From the NCBI GenBank assembly GCA_963995525.1, contig OZ023213.1:39575989-39639988 (forward strand): a DNA stretch of 64,000 nt, given 5' to 3'. Below are positions 57,401 through 64,000 of the stretch, piece by piece. The position numbers were made by a program, and so were the translations under genes. Below the pieces are notes generated by a model. The model saw only the letters and a program-made list of their open reading frames with translations, did not search any database and had not been told where the DNA came from. This DNA comes from Escarpia spicata (Eukaryota > Annelida > Polychaeta > Sabellida > Siboglinidae). Each line of letters starts with the position of its first letter. Position 1 is the stretch's first letter.

Positions 57401-60400
57401 TATAACTACAACACACGTAAGACGGTGTATGACAGATGATATAACTACAACACACGTAAGACGGTGCATGACAGATGATATAACTACAACATACGTAAGA
57501 CAGTGTATGACAGATGATATAACTACAACATACGTAAGACAGTGTATGACAGATGATATAACTACAACACACGTAAGGCAGTGTATGACAGATGATATAA
57601 CTACAACACACGTTAGACGGTGTATGACAGATGATATAACTACAATACACGTAAGACGGTGTATGACAGATGATATAACTACAACACACGTTAGACGGTG
57701 TATGACAGATGATATAACTACAACACACGTAAGACGGTGTATGACAGATGATATAACTACAACACACGTAAGACGGTGTATGACAGATGATATAACTACA
57801 ACATACGTAAGACGGTGTATGACAGATGATATAACTACAACATACGTAAGACAGTGTATGACAGATGATATAACTACAACACACGTAAGGCAGTGTATGA
57901 CAGATGATATAACTACAACACACGTTAGACAGTGTATGACAGATGGTATAACTACAACACACGTAAGACGGTGTATGACAGATGATATAACTACAACACA
58001 CGTTAGACAGTGTATGACAGATGATATAACTACAACACACGTAAGACGGTGTATGACAGATGATATAACTACAACACACGTAAGACGGTGTATGACAGAT
58101 GATATAAATATAACACACGTAAGACGGTGTTTGACAGATGATATAACTACAACACACGTAAGACAGTGTATGACAGATGATACAACTACAACACGTTAGA
58201 CAGTGTATGACAGATGATATAACTACAACACACGTAAGACAGTGTATGACAAATGATATAACTACAACATACGTAAGACAGTGTTTGACAGATGATATAA
58301 CTACAACACACGTAAGACGGTGTATGACAGATGATATAACTACAACACACGTAAGACAGTGTATGACAGATGATACAACTACAACACGTTAGACAGTGTA
58401 TGACAGATGATATAACTACAACACACGTAAGACAGTGTATGACAGATGATATAACTACAACACACGTAAGACGGTGTATGACAGATGATACAACTATAAC
58501 ACACAAGTACAACTGTGTATCATAATCTTCACAATGCAGCTGCATTTAATGTGTCCATTTTGTTCATATGACGTGCCCAATATGTTCATATGATGTATCC
58601 ATTATGTTCATATGACGTGCCCAATATATTCATATGATGTGTCCATTACGTTCATATGACGTACCCAATATGTTCATATAATGTGTCCATTATGTTCATA
58701 TGATGTGCCCAATATGTTCACAGACCTGCCTACCCCAAAAACTTCCTGTCAGTAATCCATCTTCCCATTTACACCAATTTTCAGGAATATAGGCTTGCTG
58801 TCAGTAATAGTTCAGAACCGTGTCAGATATTGTCACGAAAAGAACACCACTGACACTGTCAGTAATACTTTGATACTGTGACTATGACGATAGTTGCACC
58901 CAAAACATAATTGTCTCCAATAAACTATGAGGTGTTTTAAGTGTTCAGTTAACAAGGTAAGGTAGATGTTCATAACCAGCAATGATGGAAATCAAACGTG
59001 AAGAAGCGTAACTGTACGTAAATGAGTGTATCCACATTGTAATTCTGATTTTATGTAAATTTCAAAAACTGCATGCTGACTAGAAAAACTTGACAAATTA
59101 TATCAATACATCACATCATTGTCTGTTTGTGGTATACCTAGGGCTAGGCTATAGACTACACAGTATAGTAGCTTGACTAGATCAAAGACAGTCATGCCAG
59201 GGGACGGCAAAACAATTACGTTACGCTAGTCATCGACATCGTCTAGACTCTAGTCTACTCAACTCTAGTATCTAAGCCTATCCCTCTATTATAGGCTGTA
59301 AATGATAGACTAAACTCAATAAATACACTAACTTAGTCTTAGTACAGTTAGTTGGCCTAACACTACAAGTACAACACTCACTACTCTGTCACTAGTACTA
59401 GTCTAACGACGTAGTTAGTACCTGCAATTATCCTCGTCACCAGTGACCATGTGAAATATGAAAATAAATTTCGCATATCCAGCAATATGTAAAGCCGACC
59501 CCCTTCTTTAAACTTGACAATACGGGCCATGTCTGCGTGCATGCTGTTATAAACGTTTGCAGTACACGTTTCTTCTTGGCTGGTAGTGGTGCCATTTCAT
59601 TTCCCGGCATCATTTCGTGCTGCATGAGTCGTGACTTCGTTTTGTTTGAGCGCCACGAGCGCGGAAATGCGAATTTGTCGTAACGCTGTTTCCTATTGGT
59701 CAGATTACGACCAGAAGCAGCGAATGAAAAACCATATCACAACAAGCAGCATATATATGCTGCCACCTGTTGATTAAAGTGAAGCTAAATTTTAGGAGTA
59801 CGGAATTGATTGACGCTCATTGTGACAACGAAAGAATCTGTAATATTTTCATCCCTCGCCGTAATACCGTAATTTTAGGTGTATTTCCGGAATGATTCTG
59901 GACAATCCGGAATGGTAGGAAGGTCTGTGTTCATATGACGTGCCATGATGTGCAGTCAATATATTTTGCAAGTGGAATTCAAGCATAGCTGTGTATCAAT
60001 ATCAAGTTTTAAGTGTACGCATGTGTAGAGTCATAGAACATATGTGTCACACGGAGAAGAAAGGAAGGGCGTAGTGGGGTAAAAAAAAAAGATTTATACT
60101 CTATATTCACTTGTCTGAATTAATTCTAATGTAAGATGCTGGATGATAAAATAGGAACACTATGTGTGTTAACACATGTACACAATGGCACTTAATGTGT
60201 CTTCAACGTGCATGTTTATGTACACATATTTGCACAAGTCCATTGCCTTATGTATTCCGCCACGCTGATGGTCTCACCTTAAAGAATCGTGTTGTATATG
60301 TTTTATTTCCAAACTCTCATAGGTGGCAGCACATGGTCCAATAGCTCCTACAAAATGAGACGACATCGATTATGAAAAATAAATTGAAAATTACATCACA

Positions 60401-63400
60401 AAAAATGTGGGATCAGCATCTCGAGGAACCTTCACAATTAAACTTTAAAGTTAAGCCAATTTTTTTAATGTAAATCTAAAAACCACATCAATCGGCCCAC
60501 TAGATTGCACACAAATTGTTAGTCCCATACATACAAAACTGATGGAAATAAGTGTCGTTTTACAATTGTGACCCTCAAGATCCCCAATCAAATTTAGAAA
60601 AAATCTAAATCTACAAAGCACCCCAATAGGCCCTCTAGACTGCAAACATTTCAGCCACATACATACAAAACTGATGGAGAAATGGGTCCACAGATGGAGA
60701 CAGAGAGACAGAGAGAGAGAAAGAGAGAGAGAGAGAGACAGAGAGAGAGAGAGAGACACACAGACAGACAGAAAACCGTATTGTTTTATAATATAGATAA
60801 CGTCTACCAACCCAGGATGATGTATAGCTTGACCAGCATCAGCTTGAACTGGAAGTCAGCTGGACACTTGACCAGTCCAGCTTCAAGTAGAACGATTGCT
60901 TCCCAGACGGCTGCATCGTCACCTGGTCAACACGTAGTTCACATAAGGACACTTTTATCAGGGATGAGTGACATTCAGAGAAAAAAACGGAAATTTTGAT
61001 GTGGCCCACATTTCAGCCCGAGAGGACTGTCTCATCTAATGGAGGGGAGGGGGGACTCCTCAGAGATATTTTTAATTGTAGACGACTTATGGTGTATTTT
61101 GAGCAATATTAAATAGAAAATCTTAACATTTCCAATAGCAAAAAAGCTGGACTCACGCACACATTGTCATAGTACTAACGCACTTGTTAATTATATTTTC
61201 TGGGCTGAACCCGAGTTGGCTGACGGGCAGCTTTCTCCTTGGCCAGCTTTGTCAAAACAGCCCGTTGATGGACCATTCTAGCTTTCTTCGTTGCCAGATC
61301 AACTGCTTCCTTAGCTTTGTACTTGGTGGCTGCCTTCGTCTTTGACATGTTCAGCTCAGTTTTCTTCTCCTCCTTCATCTTTCCTTCCTCGGCAAGATGG
61401 ATGGAGTACATTTTGTATGCACCCCTCGTGTTGTGAACGAGGCGACCAGTCCTGTATAGCAGTCCTGTTGCTTGCCATGAGTGAGTACTTCACTGTCTGG
61501 ATAGTGTTGAATGTACTAACATTCTTTCTGGCAGTGGCAGTATTCATGATGCTAGACATGTAACTAAAACACCCTTCCACTTGAGGACCATGAAAGCAGC
61601 TAATCATTGCAGCTACCAGTTTTGACAAGGCTGGGAACTTGCCAGTAGAGAATATGGTAGCCCACCACGAGTCCAATCTGGAACTTGTGGGTGCTTGTGG
61701 AAGTGTGTTGTCTACATGGAATCGGTGAACTTCCATGTGATACACCCTCTGTTCAGGTTCTAATAGAACATTGGTGACCAGCGTGGGCAGTGCCAGCGTG
61801 TGTACTTCAATGCCTTCGGTTCCCCTCTGACTGCAGTGTAGCCTGTAGGATCCAATCCGCATAGTTGACATTGGCATCGCACCACAAACAGTAGGCTTTC
61901 CCTGGTGCTGATAATTTACTGATGAATATATCCAACATAGAGTCTCCAGCCGATCTCTCCAGCCACGCCCAATTCCACTTATTTTTTATACTTTTGTCAA
62001 TGTCCTTCACGCAACATTTGTTTTGCTGTACAACAAATTGTCGATTAGCCATTGTGTTCGAAAAGGATCGACATCTCCACAAAATACATCGTTGTTTCCT
62101 ATTGGTCCACTGCTTTTGTGCGCGCACTTCAAAAGCGCTGAAGCGAACAGCTGCAGAATTAAGGGTTTTACTTCGCAGATTCACGGGTTCGGTTGGGTCG
62201 GTTCTGTCTCTAATCGCCAGGCAGCATCATTAACACGTGGCGACACCCGGTGAATGGATGGTTAACTCAATCCGCAGATAGATCGCCAGTGAATTGTCCA
62301 GGATTTTATATGCCCTACCCCCAACATTCATTTTTTTCTCCCCGGATTTACACGATTCACAAAAGTGATCTTTGGAGCAGAATAAAAACTGGAATTCCGG
62401 CAAAAACTGGAAATTTCTCATCCCTGTTTTATAAACACTGGATGAAATCATCCTCGCAAGCCGGGGGTGGTAGAAGACTACATTACCCCTAGCATCTATG
62501 CAACACAACATATGACAAGTCAACACTTGTTGTTCCCATCCTGCAATTCCAGAAACAAACTCAACTTCAAACAGTAATGTCACTGCTTGTTCGACTATGA
62601 GAGGTAATAACAGACAATTAATTTCAAACTATTCACATATTACATATTTGGACATCAAAGAACCAGATTCATTCTGCACTGAACCAGTTGAGCAGGCACC
62701 TGTAAGAGGTGCATCTTGACGCAGCAGGAAATGGGAATGTCTCTGTCCCAGCCAAAATCTGCGTCTATGAAACAGCTGAATCTGTTAGTGGAGTCCACAT
62801 TACAACACCATCTTATTAATGATAGTACAGCAGAAAGAAGCAACTGAGAAACCTTACCTGTGTCATGCCATATGTCGAGTAGATTGTGCACAGCAAACAG
62901 CAGGTACGTGTCACTTGGCTGGAAGTCTGTCTCCAACAACTTGTCACCTGAAATGTGTGATTAAAATTATTAATCTACTGTTTTTCATTAAAAAAAACAT
63001 GTTTTAAAGTTTTATAGCATCCCCCAACTTGGTGATAATGACAGGGGACATTGAAACATCATACACAAGGAAAGTAATATGAAAGTAATATGACAACAAA
63101 ATGTTCACCCACAGTAAAATATTTGATATCACTCTAGTACAAAAGAAATTCTGCACAAAACAATTAACTGAGATTCTCTTTTAATATAGCATCCTATGTC
63201 CAAGTATAATCATGAATCGGGTGTCATTTTAATGGAGACATTAAAACCTCATACAGTGAAAGTGTAACATGAAATGTTCACCCATGTGAATCTACTTGAT
63301 ATCACACCAATATGAAAAGGAGGATGAGGATTGAAGTATACACTCCCAATACTTAGAAGAAAACAGACAATCGGAAGAAGATGCTAAGAGATCGGCAATA

Positions 63401-63560
63401 CAAAATGGTTAAACGACTACCTACCAAACTTGAGTCCGTCGCGGTATCGAGCTACTGAGTCAAGGATAAGTGCAACCTTCACCTCATGAGGTAGTCCGTC
63501 ATGCAGACCTACATGTCTCTCTAGCTGAATCAATGTCAGGTGACACTGTAACGACCTCAC
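42475..63560 (-). CDS. NAA25: NatB auxiliary subunit NAA25 (C-terminal 16 exons)
   Basis: Non-catalytic TPR-type scaffold that holds NAA20 at the ribosome; NatB acetylates N-termini starting Met-Asp/Glu/Asn/Gln. Exons in order: 63425-63560, 62858-62947, 60812-60922, 60278-60347, 55243-55342, 54847-54894, 54192-54295, 53268-53393, 52567-52609, 51999-52217, 51307-51430, 46477-46533, 45856-45962, 44721-44831, 44008-44154, 42475-42597. All phases agree and GT-AG borders fit, giving 571 aa plus TGA. It aligns colinearly with human NAA25: LQCHLTLIQLERHVGLHDG, DTYLLFAVHNLLDIWHDTG, YESLEIKHIQHD, ISSYKYGSFTK, TPWDDLRDNRDMDVMVSWDP (human PWEDLRDNRD..FSWDP), QYPLVGPSETR, a KRGKKKKKE stretch, ending RKLQYLNMLKL. 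Human NAA25 is about 970 aa, so roughly 400 N-terminal residues lie right of the window. Introns carry arrays and transposons. Confidence 0.94.
42826..43729. repeat. 69-bp minisatellite in the last NAA25 intron
   Basis: About 13 copies of a 69-bp unit (ATTAACTTGGGATGATTGAG ... GTCCACTTGACCCTCTCTAT ... TTCGCTTCCTTGGACC). It lies wholly between the exons at 44008-44154 and 42475-42597. Being a multiple of three, it gives stretches of open frame on the gene strand (23-residue unit with DIERVKWTS), but no splice site suggests it is exonic. Confidence 0.95.
43735..44007 (-). other. Remainder of last NAA25 intron
   Basis: Intronic; holds the donor side of the last intron next to the exon ending at 44008 (CTG then GTGAGA). 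No repeat or ORF of note. Confidence 0.5.
46534..47439 (-). other. NAA25 intron segment with a dispersed repeat
   Basis: Part of the 4.8-kb intron between exons 46477-46533 and 51307-51430. The block 46935-47100 (ATTACCGTAATGACCGTATC, then several GGGACACC) reappears inverted at 50755-50880. No coding signal. Confidence 0.55.
46935..47100. repeat. Dispersed repeat, copy 1 (GGGACAC family)
   Basis: Begins TATTACCGTAATGACCGTAT and contains TTGGGACACC-type blocks near 46957, 47034 and 47082. The reverse complement of 50755-50880 shares ATTACCGTAA-GACCGTAT followed by TTTTGGGACAC. Likely a short transposable element family. Confidence 0.55.
47438..49372. mobile_element. Non-autonomous DNA transposon with about 85-bp TIRs
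   Basis: The left end (CAGTGTCCCCCCCTGGATAA, then AATGATGGGCGAGGTGGTAG) matches the reverse complement of the right end (CAGTGTTTCCCCTGGGTAAA, then ATGATGGGCGAGGTGGTAGG) for roughly 85 bp with about 85-90% identity. Ends starting CAGTG fit the hAT superfamily. The 1.9-kb interior holds no transposase; it includes a second inverted repeat at 48330-48639. No clear 8-bp target duplication is visible. It sits in the NAA25 intron. Confidence 0.75.
48330..48639. repeat. Inner inverted repeat of the TIR element
   Basis: Arms 48330-48353 and 48616-48639 pair over 24 bp with one mismatch; the left arm begins GGCACTTGTGTCGAATCCGG. The spacer is about 260 bp with no ORF. This may be a second, older MITE nested inside the larger one. 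Confidence 0.65.
49914..49968 (-). repeat. Dispersed repeat end, second copy
   Basis: GCATTAGTCCCGGATTTGAT then GGTGTATAAATAAAGTTTAT and (TTA)n: reverse complement of the block at 9548-9606. Here the AATAAA and microsatellite mark the 3' end of the repeat. It is preceded by TGAATGAATG-rich DNA. Confidence 0.65.
50755..50880. repeat. Dispersed repeat, copy 2 (GGGACAC family)
   Basis: Inverted relative to 46935-47100; contains GTGTCCCAAAACATACGGTC then GTTACGGTAAT. The two copies lie 3.7 kb apart in the same NAA25 intron. Confidence 0.55.
51671..52034. repeat. NAA25: 52-bp minisatellite carrying an NAA25 splice donor
   Basis: About seven tandem units of 49-52 bp, with TCTCACA starts near 51671, 51722, 51771, 51823, 51874, 51926, 51978, 52030. 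On the gene strand each unit contains the exon's last 30 or so bases and its donor: a version of GTGAGATC ... AATACATGTCAGTCAAACAG followed by GTAGGGGGG. The rightmost unit is the real exon end at 51999. Confidence 0.93.
53365..53660. repeat. NAA25: 54-58-bp minisatellite carrying an NAA25 splice acceptor
   Basis: Six copies of AGTGGACCATCTCC at 53365, 53423, 53481, 53535, 53591 and 53647. On the gene strand each full unit reads GTTGTTGACAG (acceptor) then TCATCAGAACACTG and GGAGATGGTCCACTG, the first 35 or so bases of the exon at 53268-53393. The first copy, nearest that exon, is the real one. Confidence 0.92.
55337..58505. repeat. NAA25: 39-bp minisatellite carrying an NAA25 splice acceptor, about 80 copies
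   Basis: About 3.17 kb of 39-bp units. On the gene strand a unit reads TGTCATACACCGTCTTACGT, then GTGTTGTAG, then TTATATCATC. The first, next to the exon at 55243-55342, supplies that exon's acceptor (TTGTAG) and first 10 coding bases. Three 37-bp units (near 55421, 56740 and 58180, plus one near 58380) lack two bases. Both strands are open in several frames, producing ORFs of 430-487 codons that are repeat artefacts. Confidence 0.97.
58553..58722. repeat. 22-bp direct repeats
   Basis: Seven or eight imperfect units of TTCATATGACGTGCCCAATA / TTCATATGATGTGTCCATTA alternating. Located directly after the 39-bp array in the same NAA25 intron. Confidence 0.9.
58723..59430 (-). other. NAA25 intron, low-complexity TAG/CTA-rich
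   Basis: Holds many degenerate CTAGTCTA-type words (59240-59410). No ORF or splice pair was recognised. Confidence 0.45.
59430..59640 (-). pseudogene. Zinc-finger-like fragment, transposon-derived
   Basis: Reads AKKKRVLQTFITACTQTWPV, LSSLKKGVGFTYCWICEIYF and HISHGH before a stop. The pattern 'W..L....KG..Y.YC..C...F...HG' matches the Cys-Cys-His N-terminal finger that precedes hAT-type transposases or their domesticated relatives. The rest of the protein is missing. It lies in an NAA25 intron on the same strand. Confidence 0.45.
60162..60277 (-). other. NAA25 intron next to exon 60278-60347
   Basis: Donor AAG-GTGAGACC at 60277 follows the exon with IKHIQHDSL. The rest is unremarkable; the plus-strand ORF at 60162-60344 is a shadow. 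Confidence 0.5.
60701..60772. repeat. (GA)n-rich simple repeat
   Basis: GAGACAGAGAGAGAGAAAG and similar; ORFs across it (poly-Ser/Leu, Arg/Glu-rich) are artefacts. Confidence 0.9.
61187..61877 (-). pseudogene. hAT transposase C-terminal dimerisation domain
   Basis: Reads VEVHRFHVD-type leader, LDSWWATIFSTGKFPALSK, LVAAMISCFHGPQVEGCFS and MSSIMNTATARKNVSTFN: the conserved C-terminal hAT dimerisation pattern ('W....FP.L..L....L......E..FS'). A frameshift near 61395-61430 leads into a lysine-rich tail (KTKAATKYKAKEAVDLATKK) that stops at 61187. The RNase H-like catalytic core is absent. Confidence 0.75.
61807..62184 (-). pseudogene. hAT transposase N-terminal zinc-finger region
   Basis: Reads NKWNWAWLERSAGDSMLDIF, ISKLSAPGKAYCLWCDANVN and YADW, then the frame is lost. 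'AYCLWC..' with the preceding W-W block is the N-terminal zinc-finger pattern seen in this hAT group. The His pair expected about 25 residues later is gone: the deletion joins this part to the C-terminal domain. Confidence 0.65.
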
Positions 63561-64000
63561 CTAGCAAACCAACGAAGAAGACACAAGATATTTTATTGAA
63601 CTTCTCAAAAAAGAACTTGGTCATGTGGTCTGTTATTACACAAAAAGTACATAAAACATAGGCAATCACAGTAAAATAAATATAACTCATATTGCCACAC
63701 ATTCATCCCCCTTCACGTATAGTGATGACGGTGGTGTTGACAAGGAGCATATACAAAATCTTTTACCATTTCATAACCTGATGAAAGTTATACAATAAAA
63801 GTCATTCTACTTGTAGTACCATCTGCCTCCTTATATCTTAGACAATGCATACGCACAAATCATAATTTATTTAATAAATATATAATGATTTGTGCATATG
63901 TTTTGCATCGAATGGCCCACGTATACCAAATTCCTTGTAAAGGCATAATAAACTATCTTATCTTATTTTATTTCTAATTAGAAGTGAGCATACTTTGATG
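63561..64000 (-). other. NAA25: NAA25 intron running off the window edge
   Basis: Upstream of the acceptor (TTTGCTAG at 63561-63568). A short imperfect palindrome lies at 63853-63895 (GCACAAATCAT ... ATGATTTGTGC). No further upstream exon was recognised; the 5' exons of the gene are outside. Confidence 0.6.

Larger units (their letters stand above)
60959..62426 (-). mobile_element. Internally deleted hAT transposon
   Basis: Ends are CAGGGATGAG (from 60959) and CTCATCCCTG (to 62426), a perfect 10-bp terminal inverted repeat typical of hAT elements, with weaker inner similarity (GGAAATTT on each side). TTTTAT flanks both ends directly (60953-60958 and 62427-62432), a possible partial target duplication. 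Inside are only the first and last parts of a transposase. At 1468 bp it is much shorter than a full hAT. It lies in the NAA25 intron between exons 62858-62947 and 60812-60922 and ends 36 bp from the acceptor of the latter. Confidence 0.85.

Noticed and set aside
55412..58199. Two plus-strand ORFs of 448 and 487 codons and two minus-strand ORFs of 431 and 470 codons, resembling a repeat protein
   Set aside because: They are the 39-bp array read in open frames; both strands and several frames are open at once and no start, splice or domain supports translation.
55337..58505. CRISPR-like array
   Set aside because: Units are contiguous 39-bp tandem repeats without unique spacers, in a eukaryotic intron.
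61342..61563. Plus-strand ORFs over the hAT remnant
   Set aside because: The minus frame carries the recognisable transposase domain.

Overview
This window is animal nuclear DNA. Genes are split into short exons with GT-AG introns, introns are long, and retrotransposons and minisatellites fill most of the rest. LINEs with an esterase-type ORF1, a gypsy element, hAT remnants, tyrosine-recombinase elements and a FaNaC/ASIC-like channel fit a marine invertebrate such as a mollusc, another lophotrochozoan or a lancelet. I cannot place it more exactly from sequence alone.

Layout. 1-34 kb is mostly a mobile-element graveyard. It holds four copies (A-D) of one CR1/L2-like LINE family, all on the minus strand, at 1-2056, 5800-8050, 15157-18343 and 24778-26667. 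A is inserted in an older LINE carrying a 2A-like motif, C splits a tyrosine-recombinase gene (14780-15156 and 18344-18734), and D splits a degenerate gypsy element (23432-28400). A second LINE family forms a large foldback at 28406-31899 with 799-bp inverted arms. Four exon-like blocks of a DEG/ENaC channel lie at 20.3-21.6 kb (minus). An orphan first-exon candidate is at 4188-4328 (minus). Tandem arrays lie at 9.7-10.0 kb (62 bp x 6) and 12.9-13.9 kb (73 bp x 14).

34.7-37.7 kb (plus) carries a complete five-exon MGST3 (microsomal glutathione S-transferase 3, 149 aa). 42.5-63.6 kb (minus) carries the C-terminal 16 exons (571 aa) of NAA25, the auxiliary subunit of the NatB N-terminal acetyltransferase; its 5' part lies beyond the right edge. 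The two genes converge tail to tail over about 4.7 kb that holds a TA-flanked MITE with its own internal array. I see no functional link between them.

The most unusual signal is in NAA25. Three separate minisatellites sit exactly on exon borders, and their repeat units contain the splice site itself: a 39-bp unit (about 80 copies) with the acceptor of the exon at 55243-55342, a 54-58-bp unit with the acceptor of the exon at 53268-53393, and a 52-bp unit with the donor of the exon at 51999-52217. Each array is thus a ladder of decoy splice sites next to a conserved exon. A fourth array (69 bp) lies within the last intron, and a deleted hAT element ends 36 nt from another NAA25 acceptor.
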